This document shows positions 17,240 through 25,824 of a stretch of 41,325 nucleotides of DNA, piece after piece. This stretch comes from Oscillospiraceae bacterium (lineage in GTDB: Bacteria; Bacillota; Clostridia; Oscillospirales; Acutalibacteraceae), in the NCBI GenBank assembly GCA_902787025.1, contig CADAER010000030.1, positions 25,278 through 66,602 on the forward strand. The letters are read 5' to 3'. The notes below the pieces were generated by a model, which saw only the letters and a list, made by a program, of their open reading frames with translations, did not search any database and had not been told where the DNA came from. Each line of letters starts with the position of its first letter. Position 1 is the first letter of the stretch. The position numbers were made by a program, and so were the translations under genes.

Positions 17240-17764
17240 TTATATTACATCTATCTGACAGCTTCTCATTGTTTCGAGAGCCGCGTTATGCTTTTCGGGT
17301 GTAACTCCCGCGCAGCAGGCGGAGTCAACGGAAATCTGCATTTCGGGGAAGTTCGCCTTAATCAGAAGAGCGTTTGAAACAACACAGATATCCGTGCAGA
17401 GCCCTATTAACTGAACGGTGAAGTCTTCGCCGTCTGCCGCTTCTTCAATAAGCGCTGGAAGAGCAGTCGAGCCGAATGTCGGTTTTTCAACGACAGTGTA
17501 TTTTTTGCCCTCAAGTGCGGCGGCGATATCTTCGTTCAGCTGCCAGCCGTCGCTGCCTTTCACGCAGTGAATAACGGGCAGTTTTCTGCCCTCGGCGGTA
17601 TTGAGATAGTTTTCGCCGTGAGTGTCAATGGTTACGAATATTTCGCCGTCAAAACTGCGGATTTTTTCAGCGGCCGCCGGAATAATCGCAAGGGCTTCCT
17701 TCGTGCCGAGAGAGCCGTCAACAAAATCTTTTTGCAAATCAACAGCAATCAGAAAATTTTTCAT
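17240..17764 (-). CDS. pncA: Nicotinamidase (isochorismatase-like)
   Basis: Deamidates nicotinamide to nicotinate. 174 residues. The catalytic triad is visible: Asp in AVDLQKDFV, Lys in VEKPTFGS and the nucleophile Cys in GLCTDICVVSNA, preceded by the usual non-prolyl cis-peptide position. The metal site Asp and His in TIDTHGENY also fit. GGAAAGTG precedes the ATG. It lies just upstream of pncB and 31 bases after a VanY-like peptidase gene, with no terminator between, so it is probably part of a longer operon. Confidence 0.93.
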   Translation of the reverse strand: MKNFLIAVDLQKDFVDGSLGTKEALAIIPAAAEKIRSFDGEIFVTIDTHGENYLNTAEGRKLPVIHCVKGSDGWQLNEDIAAALEGKKYTVVEKPTFGSTALPALIEEAADGEDFTVQLIGLCTDICVVSNALLIKANFPEMQISVDSACCAGVTPEKHNAALETMRSCQIDVI

Positions 17765-17795
17765 TTTATCACTTTCCTATATTATTTGACGGAAA

Positions 17796-18827
17796 TCAAT
17801 AACCCCAGTCAACGACATCCCAGCCGCCGTCTTCGGTGCGGGCAAGCCACCACTGCCAGTCGGTGTATTCCTCGTCAATGTTCCAGGCGTTCTGACCGTC
17901 ATCCTCAACGGGAGAATGGAAATCGCTGACGAATTCGACAACCTGAGTGTAGGTTGTTTCTTCATCCTTCTCATTTACCCATTCAAGGTTTTCATCCGTA
18001 ACACATTCATCACCCGCGTATTTCAGACTGTGCAGTTCACAACCCTTAAAGGAGGCGAATTTGCATTTGATCTGCGAGACCGCGTCGGCAAGGTCTTCCT
18101 CGGAGTAAATCTCCGAGTTGCCTAAATCGACGGTGACATCCGTTTCGTTGACCGCGCCGAGATAGCCTTCAAGAGTGATGCCCTTTGACATAATCTCCTT
18201 TGCGATGTCAACGGAGTCAACATAGCGGATATGCCAGGGCTCGTAGCTGTAGCCCGTGATATGCTCTTTGCCGTCAAGGTAGCGCAGGATAAAGCCGTAA
18301 TCGGCAAGTTTCGCGTGAATCTTCGCCCAGATTTCGGGATACTGTTCCATATCTTCGTTGTGATATACATCCTCGCCGTCAATGTTCAAATAGAGGTCGA
18401 GCGCAAGACCCGTGTGATGTTCAGAGTAACCCGGAACGGCGACATATTTCGCAACATAAGCCTCGCCGTATTTTTCGGTAAAACGTTTCGCGAGGTCTTC
18501 CTGCTCGGCGACGGAGCGTCGGGCGTTGTCAAGGTCAACAAAAACACCTTCTTCGGCAAGGGCCGATTTCAGCTGAAGATACGCGTCATAAGCCTTGCTT
18601 TCAACCTCAACATCGTCTCCGAGAGAATTTGTCATATGAGTTGTTTCGAGATTGTCCTCCCAGTCATCGGGAAGGGCGTTTAACTTGTTGACAAGAACAA
18701 GGTAGTTTATTCCGCTGTTTCCGGCGGCGGTTGTGTCGGCAGGCTCCGCCGGTGTTTTCTCAGCGCAGCCCGCAACAAGGCAGAGCGCCGCAAATAAAGC
18801 GATAACCGCAAATACAGTTCTTTTCAT
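17796..18827 (-). CDS. VanY-like D-alanyl-D-alanine carboxypeptidase lipoprotein
   Basis: 343 residues. The N-terminus is a lipoprotein signal with lipobox LVAGC (Cys 21), so it is anchored outside the membrane. The M15B peptidase core shows the zinc motif SEHHTGLALD and the second site EPWHIRYV. It should trim the terminal D-Ala from peptidoglycan stem peptides. The C-terminal 100 residues include an acidic segment and a Trp-rich end (EYTDWQWWLARTEDGGW) that is not part of the peptidase core and may be a small binding or partner domain. GGAGGAA lies before the ATG. Confidence 0.87.
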   Translation of the reverse strand: MKRTVFAVIALFAALCLVAGCAEKTPAEPADTTAAGNSGINYLVLVNKLNALPDDWEDNLETTHMTNSLGDDVEVESKAYDAYLQLKSALAEEGVFVDLDNARRSVAEQEDLAKRFTEKYGEAYVAKYVAVPGYSEHHTGLALDLYLNIDGEDVYHNEDMEQYPEIWAKIHAKLADYGFILRYLDGKEHITGYSYEPWHIRYVDSVDIAKEIMSKGITLEGYLGAVNETDVTVDLGNSEIYSEEDLADAVSQIKCKFASFKGCELHSLKYAGDECVTDENLEWVNEKDEETTYTQVVEFVSDFHSPVEDDGQNAWNIDEEYTDWQWWLARTEDGGWDVVDWGY

Positions 18828-18842
18828 AAGAATTCCTCCGTG

Positions 18843-19235
18843 TTACTCAATTTCAAAACGCAAATCGCCGTTTTTGCATTTGCCGTCTGTTTCGACGATA
18901 ATATAAATTTTACCTGTTGACGGCAGGTCGATGGAGGATGATATTTCATCACCCGCGCCGACGGAAAAAAGTTCTTTTTTGCCTGAGTCCGTATCATAAT
19001 ACACTTTTATTGCGCCCGTTTCAAGTTTTGCGGAATATTTTAATTTTTCGCCGGCGTTTTTGCTTTTGAGAGTAAAGACATTTGTGCCGTCAAATTCAAA
19101 GAAATTCATAAACGCCGAGTCGGAAACATTTGAATGCACGAAGCCCACCGCTCTGTATTTTGAATTATATTTCGAACAGCCCGCGAGCGGGAGAAGCAGG
19201 CAGAGGGCAAGCAGCGCGGCAACCGTTTTTTTCAT
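18843..19235 (-). CDS. Small lipoprotein, unknown
   Basis: 130 residues with a clear lipoprotein signal (KKTVAALLALCLLLPLAGC), followed by a mostly beta domain ending in LPSTGKIYIIVETDGKCKNG. I do not recognise a family. AAAGGAG precedes the ATG. It sits 15 bases upstream of the VanY-like lipoprotein gene on the same transcript, which suggests a role at the cell surface. Confidence 0.75.
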   Translation of the reverse strand: MKKTVAALLALCLLLPLAGCSKYNSKYRAVGFVHSNVSDSAFMNFFEFDGTNVFTLKSKNAGEKLKYSAKLETGAIKVYYDTDSGKKELFSVGAGDEISSSIDLPSTGKIYIIVETDGKCKNGDLRFEIE

Positions 19236-19272
19236 AACAATTCTCCTTTACGGTGAATTACAAAACCGAACA

Positions 19273-20991
19273 TCAGGGCATACGGTCGCGGAGTTTTTCG
19301 GATTCTTCGAGAAGGCGGGTGAGAATCGCGTCTCTTTCTTCATCGGGAGCGACAAGGGACTGGTGGTGCGCTTCCATTACGCAGTCGCCGGTATGAACGG
19401 ACATTTTATATCCGCTGCAATGGGCGTGGCCTGTGTCGGAGCACCAACCGAACCAATCGTAATCGACTTCTTTTACAAGTTCGGCGATTATTCTCGGATC
19501 TTTTGAAGCGCCCCAGAGGATATTTTCGGAAAGCAGAACAACTCCGCATTTTTCAGCAAGAGGCAGCCATTTCTTTATTGCCTGAGAATTTACAGAGATA
19601 AATTCTTTCTTGTTTTCAATAACTTTGCCGTTTTCATCCTTCCATACGGGATGAACGACAAGATATTTCGCGCCGAGAACGGACGCGGCTTCTATTGATC
19701 TGCCTATGACATCGCCGGAGTTTGCTTCCCCGGGAGCGTGGGCGTGGGTGTAGGGTATGCCCGCTTCATCGGCGCGGGCTCTGAGCGACCTTGCCCAGTC
19801 GAGATAATCGTCTTTAAGGAAAGGCGAACCGTCAAACACCCAGTAATCGAAGCCCATATCTATACCCTCATAACCGAGTCGGGCAAGGCGTTCAACCGCT
19901 GTTTCGGCGGGATAGCCTTCTTCAAAGACATCGGTTGTGGTTACAATGCGGGGATTATAAAGATATCTCAGAGAGGAGCCGTCTTTTGCGACATAGTTCT
20001 TTTTGACGCCGAGGTCTTCCATCCAGGCGCGCACTTCAAGGGTTTTGAGATTCCCGTTACGGTTATCCCATACCCAGGATGGAGTCGGCCACAAGCAGAC
20101 TTCGGGGGCGACGGCTTCATAGAAGTTTCTGTCAACGCCGTCCTGCCCGTGGTGAGCCATTTTGCAGATATCGCATTCAAGCACGCCGCTGTCCGCGTAT
20201 TTTCCGACAACGTAATTGCCCGCGTTTGTTCCCGCGTCGCCCGTAAACATTACGCTCACGCCTCCGAGGTCCATACGCATAATTGTCGAGCCTTCGTTGC
20301 AGTTTCTCCATTCGGGATTAAAAGTATAAAAAACAGTGAATTTTGCGGAACCTATATTGAAGACATTGCCTTCTTTGAGTTCCGCCGTTTTGTTTTCGAA
20401 AGCGGGAAGCAGGCGGTAATAATCGGTGAGGACCGTAAAAGCCCACTCATCATATCCGTCATAAAAAGACGCCTCGGGGAAGTTTGCGTAAACGCGGTCG
20501 AAACTCACTTCGCCGCTGCGGTTTTCGACAACTTCAAGGAACACTTCGCAGTGGTCATCGTGCGCGTGAGAAAGAAACCAGGCGTCAATGTGCGGTTTTT
20601 TCTCGCCCGTGACGGCTTTGAGATACTCAATGAAATAATCCGTTTCGGTCTTATGACCGCCGTCAATAACAATGACCTTGCCGTCGTCGGTGGTTATGAT
20701 AAAGCTGTCACAAATTGTGTCCGTAACGGATTTAAGCATATGCACAGCGTTTCTGTTTTTTGTGTTCTGAACATTTTCGCCTTTGACTTCAAAGTATGTC
20801 ATCATACGCCTCCACAGTTTAACAATCGGTTCGAAAAGCTTCTCAAAAAATCCGGATATTTTATTACCGGCATCTTCAAAAAAAGAGGCGGCGGATGTTT
20901 CGTTCTTCGCGGCAAAAGCGGCTGCCGGCGGAACACAGAGAGTTAACAGAACCGTAAAAGCAAGCGCAAGGCTTATGATTCTTTTAACCAT
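19273..20991 (-). CDS. Secreted metallo-beta-lactamase-fold / TIM-barrel fusion
   Basis: 572 residues. A signal peptide ends near AAAFAAK. Residues about 70-345 form a ComEC/Rec2-like metallo-beta-lactamase domain with FLSHAHDDHCE, MFTGDAG and KMAHHGQDG. From about 350 a xylose-isomerase-like TIM barrel begins (VTTTDVFEEGYPAETA, GIDMGFDYWVFDG, THAHAPGE, LLSENILWG, SDTGHAHCSGY). The barrel seems to stop early, and the last 40 residues do not look like the usual end. The combination of a secreted domain with a normally cytosolic barrel is odd, and a deletion fusing two genes near 19940-19970 cannot be excluded. Its ATG overlaps the stop of the upstream gene (TGATG), so translation is probably coupled. 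Confidence 0.75.
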   Translation of the reverse strand: MVKRIISLALAFTVLLTLCVPPAAAFAAKNETSAASFFEDAGNKISGFFEKLFEPIVKLWRRMMTYFEVKGENVQNTKNRNAVHMLKSVTDTICDSFIITTDDGKVIVIDGGHKTETDYFIEYLKAVTGEKKPHIDAWFLSHAHDDHCEVFLEVVENRSGEVSFDRVYANFPEASFYDGYDEWAFTVLTDYYRLLPAFENKTAELKEGNVFNIGSAKFTVFYTFNPEWRNCNEGSTIMRMDLGGVSVMFTGDAGTNAGNYVVGKYADSGVLECDICKMAHHGQDGVDRNFYEAVAPEVCLWPTPSWVWDNRNGNLKTLEVRAWMEDLGVKKNYVAKDGSSLRYLYNPRIVTTTDVFEEGYPAETAVERLARLGYEGIDMGFDYWVFDGSPFLKDDYLDWARSLRARADEAGIPYTHAHAPGEANSGDVIGRSIEAASVLGAKYLVVHPVWKDENGKVIENKKEFISVNSQAIKKWLPLAEKCGVVLLSENILWGASKDPRIIAELVKEVDYDWFGWCSDTGHAHCSGYKMSVHTGDCVMEAHHQSLVAPDEERDAILTRLLEESEKLRDRMP

Positions 20992-21746
20992 CAATGCATT
21001 TTCCTTTCTTCGTTATGTTTTTTAACCTGCCGGTTGTGAACGGCAAGCAGAACGGCCGCCATACCGATAAACACGCTTATTCCGAAAACAAGCAGAGGCA
21101 GCATCGTTACATAGCCCCAGATAAAACTTACATCCTTGTCTTTCGCTATGACATCGAGAATAAAGTAAGGGTTGTAAAACGGATAGGCGTAAAAAGTCGG
21201 TTTGAAAAACGCTCCGCGGACGATGCAGAATATTGAATAAACGAATGGATATATTCCGACGGCCGGCAAAACGCGTTTCGGGATTTTCGGCTCACTGACC
21301 TGTTTTAACCACAGGATGAGCAGGGCTGCCGGATTAATCATATGATGGAGCACCTGCGTTGAATTGAGAAGGCGGTGATAGGCGGTATCCCATACAAGCG
21401 GAGGTGTCAGGCCCATCGGAAAGCCGCTGCAATAGACTATGCCTGCTATTATGACATAGGTTGTTATAAAAAGCCCGACAACGGGTTTCTGCACGGGTTT
21501 CAGTTTTCTGACTCCCAGCACGGAGAGAGCCGCGAGCACGCAGTAGATTGCGGCGGAAAGATTTGACTGAACCGTGAAATATGAGAAATAGTTGAATCTG
21601 CCGTAATCGACGGCAGTGAACTTTTCGTTGTATTCAAACCTGTAAAAACTCACGCGAAGAATGACGGATAAAAACAGCAGGCAACCGAGAATCATCAGGA
21701 ACACGCCGGTCGATTTTTTCTGCCAGACAGAGTCGCTTGATTTCAT
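20991..21746 (-). CDS. Pr6Pr-like membrane protein
   Basis: 251 residues with six predicted membrane segments. The second to fourth spans carry SYFTVQSNLSAAIYCVL, VYCSGFPMGLTPP and STQVLHHMINP, resembling the Pr6Pr/FAR-17a-AIG1-like family, whose bacterial function is unknown. The start at 21746 has GGGGAG six bases upstream, while the longer ORF start does not. First gene of the minus-strand run that ends with pncB. Confidence 0.75.
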   Translation of the reverse strand: MKSSDSVWQKKSTGVFLMILGCLLFLSVILRVSFYRFEYNEKFTAVDYGRFNYFSYFTVQSNLSAAIYCVLAALSVLGVRKLKPVQKPVVGLFITTYVIIAGIVYCSGFPMGLTPPLVWDTAYHRLLNSTQVLHHMINPAALLILWLKQVSEPKIPKRVLPAVGIYPFVYSIFCIVRGAFFKPTFYAYPFYNPYFILDVIAKDKDVSFIWGYVTMLPLLVFGISVFIGMAAVLLAVHNRQVKKHNEERKMH

Positions 21747-21774
21747 AAGCATCTCCCCGAAAGGTATTTTTATT

Positions 21775-21803
21775 ATTTTATCATAACAAATTACATAATT
21801 CAA
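21775..21803 (-). promoter_or_regulatory. Promoter for the Pr6Pr-to-pncB run
   Basis: TTGAAT (21798-21803), a 17-base spacer and TAAAAT (21775-21780) on the minus strand, 29 bases before the start codon. The region is AT-rich, so a chance match is possible. Confidence 0.55.
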
Positions 21804-21819
21804 ATTATTATTTCATAAA

Positions 21820-21857
21820 AAAATCGGCGGGCGGGGATTGCTCCCTCGCCCGCTTTG
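21820..21857 (-). terminator. Intrinsic terminator after the GNAT gene
   Basis: A GC-rich stem with arms GCGGGCGAGG and CCCCGCCCGC on the minus strand, followed by CGATTTTTTT. Confidence 0.85.
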
Positions 21858-21870
21858 GTGTTATCCGTAT

Positions 21871-22497
21871 TTAAAAAATCTGACCGGGTAATCTGAGTTT
21901 TTCCTTAGGCTCAAAGGCTTTGTCAAATTCATCGACATCGGAATCGCTGACATAATAGCCCTGCGGAGTCTGATAGACTCCCGTAACGCCGTCGAGGTAT
22001 CCGGGAATCAGTTCTTTGCAGAGAAAGAACGAGGAGTCGGCATCTTCGGGCAGGTCATGGTATCTTATGCCGAATTTCGAAGCATAATCGAAACCGCTTT
22101 TGCCGTAAAAGGCGATATTGCCTTCAAACAGAACCGCTCCGAACCCGAGTTTCTGTGCCTCGTCAAGGGAATAATCCAGCAGCTTTTTGCCGTAGCCTTT
22201 ACGCTTTAATCCGGGTGTTATACAAATGGGTCCCATTGTGAGAACGGGGATATCCGCGCCGTCATCGGAATTGATTACTGTTTTCATAAACATATTCTGC
22301 CCGATTATCGAGCCGTCTTTTTTCATAACGAAATCGAGCTCTTTGACAAACGCGGGATCGTCTCTCAAAACATGAATCACATAGTGTTCGCTGCACCCGG
22401 GACGATAGACATTCCAGAATGATTCGCGCACGAGGTTTTCAACCGCGGCGTAATCTTCTTTTTTCTCCCGGCGGATAACGCAGTCATTTATTTTCAT
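21871..22497 (-). CDS. GNAT-family N-acetyltransferase
   Basis: 208 residues. The acetyl-CoA-binding motif A is ICITPGLKRKGYGKKLL, with the preceding strand PVLTMGP and motif B around AVLFEGNIAFYGKSGF. The C-terminus extends about 60 residues beyond the core. It transfers acetyl groups to an unknown amine. GGAGG precedes the ATG. A monocistronic gene with a terminator behind it. Confidence 0.88.
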   Translation of the reverse strand: MKINDCVIRREKKEDYAAVENLVRESFWNVYRPGCSEHYVIHVLRDDPAFVKELDFVMKKDGSIIGQNMFMKTVINSDDGADIPVLTMGPICITPGLKRKGYGKKLLDYSLDEAQKLGFGAVLFEGNIAFYGKSGFDYASKFGIRYHDLPEDADSSFFLCKELIPGYLDGVTGVYQTPQGYYVSDSDVDEFDKAFEPKEKLRLPGQIF

Positions 22498-22644
22498 TAT
22501 TTTTCCTCCTGAATATTGTTGACTTCAATGGGAGGTCTTCGATTGCCGCAAACCTCCCGGTTCAGCGGACAATCTCCGTTTGGTTGAACTTTTTCAAACA
22601 GTTCTCTCCTTGAAAATATTTATTAATCAAGCCTTACGGCAGGA

Positions 22645-23316
22645 TTACCATATGAAAGGAATCACTTTGTATTTAACGCGGGTTTTGTATTCCCTGTAGC
22701 CTTCAAGCCCCTCTTCGAGCACCTGCTCCTCGTTTCTTATGCGCTTTGCGATTATGGGTATATAAGCAAGCAGAATTGCGAAGGATATCGGCGAGCCGAG
22801 AACTATTCCCATTGAAAGAAAGAGAAACAGGGTCGCGCAATACATCGGATGACGCATAACGCCGTAAAGTCCCGTGTCAATTACCTTCTGATTTTCCTGA
22901 ACCTCCACCGTTCTTGATAGGTAGGTGTTTTCACGAAGGACCTCGGCATACATTACATATGCGGCAAGGAAAATGACGGCGCCGGATTTTGCGGCCCATT
23001 TCGGCAGAACGAGAAAACCGAAACGGAAGCAAAGTCCCGCAACGACAAACGCCGCCAAAAACATAAGACCGCTTAAAAGCAGAACCGATTTCTGCTCATC
23101 TTCCTCCTCTTTGGCGTTGAGTCGTTTTTCGAGCAGAGTCGGATTTTTGAATAAAAGAACAATACCTGCGGCAAGCATCGGCACAAAAAGGATAATGATA
23201 AACAGCCAGCCGTAGTAGAACTTTATTGTTCCCGCGGGTATAAAAAGAAGCAGTGAGATAATGACAAGCCCCGCAAAAAACTTGCCCGCCGCTTTCAGTA
23301 ACAGTTCTTTTATCAT
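22645..23316 (-). CDS. Isoprenylcysteine methyltransferase-like membrane protein
   Basis: 223 residues with about five membrane segments. The C-terminal VIDTGLYGVMRHPMYCA and RIRNEEQVLEEGLEGYREY are the conserved core of the ICMT/PEMT/NnrU-type integral membrane methyltransferases, where the Arg-His-Pro segment and the late Glu bind S-adenosylmethionine. The target in bacteria is unknown. GGGGAG before the ATG at 23316 decides the start. The DNA from here to the GNAT gene has only weak hairpins (for example GGGAGGT/ACCTCCC near 22530-22558). Confidence 0.85.
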   Translation of the reverse strand: MIKELLLKAAGKFFAGLVIISLLLFIPAGTIKFYYGWLFIIILFVPMLAAGIVLLFKNPTLLEKRLNAKEEEDEQKSVLLLSGLMFLAAFVVAGLCFRFGFLVLPKWAAKSGAVIFLAAYVMYAEVLRENTYLSRTVEVQENQKVIDTGLYGVMRHPMYCATLFLFLSMGIVLGSPISFAILLAYIPIIAKRIRNEEQVLEEGLEGYREYKTRVKYKVIPFIW

Positions 23317-23346
23317 TTTAACACTCCCCTTTCGCAATGTCGGTTT

Positions 23347-25092
23347 TTATTCCGCTTTTTTTCCTTCAATTTCAATCATATTTCTGTTGAAGCTCATAGT
23401 AACAAGATGCTGTTTCTGCGAGCTTATGCTGTTTGTGATGCTTGAAATGACATAACTGCGAAGGGAGTCGATTTCCATATCGGGATCGGCGAAGTCAACG
23501 CTGTCTCCCGTGTCGCGCGTTATCATACGGATTTTGTTGTTATCCATAAGGACGGCACATTCGGCCTGGACCTTCACGCCCGGATTCTTTTCGTAAATCA
23601 GCACGAACAGTTCCTCAAAAAGAAGCATAATGCGGTTGACCGTTCTGCCGTCATATCCTCTCTCTTCAAGAGCGTCGCCCAGTTTGTCGCGAGTTGCGAT
23701 AATTGCTTCTGTTTCGACATCAAGGCTGTAAAGCAGGGCGTCCTTCCCACGCTCACGCGGTTTAAGGAGCAGAGGAGCGTCCGAGCCGTAACGGATGCGG
23801 AGAAAGATCGAGGAAACAAGCCAGGCGATAAGTGAAGCTGCGGCGAATCCCGCAAACACGCCGTTGATTCCCGCAACATAGCCGAGAGCGACGGAAACGG
23901 GAACGGCGACAATCACATCGCGCAGGGCGCTTACTCCGAGGCCCAGCGCTATTCTGTCAAGAAGCAGATAATAAGACGTGGAAAGATACAAAAGACTTAC
24001 GAACACGGAGCCTGCCGACACTATACGCATTCCGGTTACGGCAAGGCTCATAAGCTTTACATCCGTTATGCCGAGCAGGGTCGGGACAAGAGGCGCGACA
24101 AGCTGCAAAAGAATCATCACCGCAATTCCCTCAAGCACGGCCGTTTTTCGCGCCCGTGAGTAAATGGTCCGCACGCCCGGGAAACAGTCTTCCCCGAGAT
24201 AAATGCTGATAATGGGAGTTATCGCCTCCCCTATGCCGTCAAAAACAAGCTGGAATTCGCGGCACAGAGTAATGACGGAAACAAGAATCAGGTATTCCGC
24301 TCCGAAATGCGTGCATACAAATCTGTTGAGAATTGCGCTGCCCGCGCCGAGCCAGAGATATGTGCTCGCGTCTATGGCGCTGTAACGCACAACGGAAAAC
24401 AGTATGTCGAATGAAAAATAAAAATTGAGTTTCAGGGAATTGTTCTTTTTAAGGAAATGAGTAAAAAGAACAGCAAGGGATAAAAATGTGAAAAGGCAGG
24501 AGGCAAGGGCTATTCCGCGTATTCCCATAAATCTGCTGAGAATCAGGGATGCCGCGAGATTGCCTATTCCCTGAACGCAGTTCGCCGCGACGGAAATGCC
24601 GTCGTCGCCGTCGTTATAAACCATTTCCGCCATAAGCATATCAAGCGGAAGGAACAGGACGGTAAAACGCATCCAGTGAAGATAGCCGAGTGCCTGTTCA
24701 AGCGCCTGCTGCGAAGGATGACAGCTTCTTATAAACGATTCGCCGAAAAGACTCGCAACAATAAATAGAATTATGCCGACGGAAACAGACATAAGAAGGC
24801 CTGTTCCGAATATTCTGTCGGCCTCTTTCTTTTGGAACATTCCCATTTTCAGCGAATAGCGGATGGGAACTCCCAGAGAAAAAACCGAGCCGAAGAACGC
24901 CGAAACAGAATATATCGGCGTTACGAGGTTTATGCCTGCCGCGGCGTCAGAGCCGATGAAAATGCCCGCGATAACGGAATCGGACATAAGCAGGATTGAG
25001 ACCACCATCATAGTCAGCGTTCCGCCAATCAGCATTATATCAAATTTTTTAACCATCAACGGTCTGTGCTTTTCTGTTTTTGCGTGTTTCAA
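23347..25092 (-). CDS. MATE transporter fused to a GHKL ATPase-like domain
   Basis: 581 residues. Residues about 10-440 form a 12-span MATE-type drug/cation exporter (for example SDSVIAGIFIGSDAAAGIN). The last 130 residues are soluble and resemble an RsbW/SpoIIAB-like HATPase: RIMLLFEELFVLIYEKN matches the N-box helix, and RMITRDTGDSVDFADPD the G1-box loop. The start codon is TTG at 25092 with GGGAGG seven bases upstream. The ICMT-like gene follows at short distance. The fusion suggests a transporter with a nucleotide-dependent control domain; the transported substrate is unknown. Confidence 0.87.
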   Translation of the reverse strand: MKHAKTEKHRPLMVKKFDIMLIGGTLTMMVVSILLMSDSVIAGIFIGSDAAAGINLVTPIYSVSAFFGSVFSLGVPIRYSLKMGMFQKKEADRIFGTGLLMSVSVGIILFIVASLFGESFIRSCHPSQQALEQALGYLHWMRFTVLFLPLDMLMAEMVYNDGDDGISVAANCVQGIGNLAASLILSRFMGIRGIALASCLFTFLSLAVLFTHFLKKNNSLKLNFYFSFDILFSVVRYSAIDASTYLWLGAGSAILNRFVCTHFGAEYLILVSVITLCREFQLVFDGIGEAITPIISIYLGEDCFPGVRTIYSRARKTAVLEGIAVMILLQLVAPLVPTLLGITDVKLMSLAVTGMRIVSAGSVFVSLLYLSTSYYLLLDRIALGLGVSALRDVIVAVPVSVALGYVAGINGVFAGFAAASLIAWLVSSIFLRIRYGSDAPLLLKPRERGKDALLYSLDVETEAIIATRDKLGDALEERGYDGRTVNRIMLLFEELFVLIYEKNPGVKVQAECAVLMDNNKIRMITRDTGDSVDFADPDMEIDSLRSYVISSITNSISSQKQHLVTMSFNRNMIEIEGKKAE

Positions 25093-25158
25093 ATTGCTGC
25101 CTCCCGAAGGGATGATGAGTTATATATTTTTTGATATTAATTATTATAATTTATTATC

Positions 25159-25186
25159 AGTATATCACAAAATCAAAACTGTTCAA
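25159..25186 (-). promoter_or_regulatory. Promoter of the MATE-ATPase gene
   Basis: TTGAAC (25181-25186), a 16-base spacer and TATACT (25159-25164) on the minus strand, upstream of the TTG start. Confidence 0.65.
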
Positions 25187-25235
25187 CAGTGAAATCTTCA
25201 CGGTTAAATATAAAAAATCTTTTGCGGCAAAACGT

Positions 25236-25266
25236 AAATAAAGAAAGACCTGCCGAAGCAAGTCTT
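25236..25266 (-). terminator. Terminator of the tRNA cluster
   Basis: A nine-bp stem AAGACTTGC/GCAGGTCTT closed by a UUCG tetraloop on the minus strand, followed by TCTTTATTT, seven bases after tRNA-Cys. Confidence 0.88.
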
Positions 25267-25272
25267 TTTCTC

Positions 25273-25347
25273 TGGAGGTACCACCCGGATTTGAACCGGG
25301 GAATCTCGGTTTTGCAGACCGATGCCTTACCACTTGGCTATGGTACC
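25273..25347 (-). tRNA. trnC: tRNA-Cys (GCA), CCA encoded
   Basis: Cloverleaf with acceptor GGTACC(A), anticodon loop TCTGCAAA, T-loop GGTTCAAATCC and an encoded CCA. Last tRNA of the five-gene transcript. Confidence 0.96.
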
Positions 25348-25366
25348 GTATTAAGATATAAAAAAA

Positions 25367-25442
25367 TGGAGCGGATGACGAGGCTCGAACTCGCTACCTC
25401 CACCTTGGCAAGGTGGCGCTCTACCAGATGAGCTACATCCGC
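25367..25442 (-). tRNA. trnG: tRNA-Gly (GCC), CCA encoded
   Basis: Acceptor GCGGATG/CATCCGC, anticodon loop TTGCCAA, T-loop GTTCGAGCC, encoded CCA. Confidence 0.96.
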
Positions 25443-25445
25443 AAA

Positions 25446-25521
25446 TGGTGCCTTCGGCCGGAATCGAACCAGCGACACGTGGATTTTCAGTCCACTGCTC
25501 TACCAACTGAGCTACAAAGGC
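25446..25521 (-). tRNA. trnF: tRNA-Phe (GAA), CCA encoded
   Basis: Acceptor GCCTTTG/CGAAGGC with one G-U pair, anticodon loop CTGAAAA, T-loop GTTCGATTC, encoded CCA. Confidence 0.96.
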
Positions 25522-25558
25522 ATATTAAATGGCCTGATAAATTGTTACCAGGCCATAC

Positions 25559-25636
25559 TGGCGACCCGGATCGGGCTCGAACCGACGACCTCCAGCGTGA
25601 CAGGCTGGCGTTCTAAACCGACTGAACTACCGGGCC
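25559..25636 (-). tRNA. trnD: tRNA-Asp (GTC), CCA encoded
   Basis: Acceptor GGCCCGG/CCGGGTC, anticodon loop CTGTCAC, T-loop GTTCGAGCC, encoded CCA. Confidence 0.96.
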
Positions 25637-25638
25637 AT

Positions 25639-25714
25639 TGGTGGGAACAACAGGGCTCGAACCTGTGACCCCCTGCTTGTAAGGCAGGTGCTCTCCCAGC
25701 TGAGCTATGCTCCC
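25639..25714 (-). tRNA. trnV: tRNA-Val (TAC), CCA encoded
   Basis: Acceptor GGGAGCA/TGTTCCC, anticodon loop CTTACAA, T-loop GTTCGAGCC, encoded CCA. First tRNA after the promoter. Confidence 0.96.
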
Positions 25715-25743
25715 GGACCTTGCCGCTTCAAGCGGCGAAATAT

Positions 25744-25772
25744 AATATACTATAATATATTGTGATTGTCAA
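25744..25772 (-). promoter_or_regulatory. Promoter of the tRNA cluster
   Basis: TTGACA (25767-25772), a 17-base spacer and TATATT (25744-25749) on the minus strand, 30 bases before tRNA-Val. Confidence 0.85.
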
Positions 25773-25824
25773 CCGTTTTTTTAAAATTTTTTTCAAATAG
25801 ATTCAGGGCATATTTACGCCGTCA

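Noticed and set aside
19738..20946. Plus-strand open frame of 402 codons
   Set aside because: Antisense to the metallo-hydrolase fusion, whose motifs are clear. The product resembles no family.
22530..22610. Possible riboswitch before the GNAT gene
   Set aside because: Only weak hairpins (GGGAGGT/ACCTCCC, GAAC/GTTC) without a recognisable aptamer core or a terminator.
25189..25616. Short plus-strand proteins across the tRNA region
   Set aside because: They are translations through tRNA genes; cloverleaf structure explains the DNA fully.
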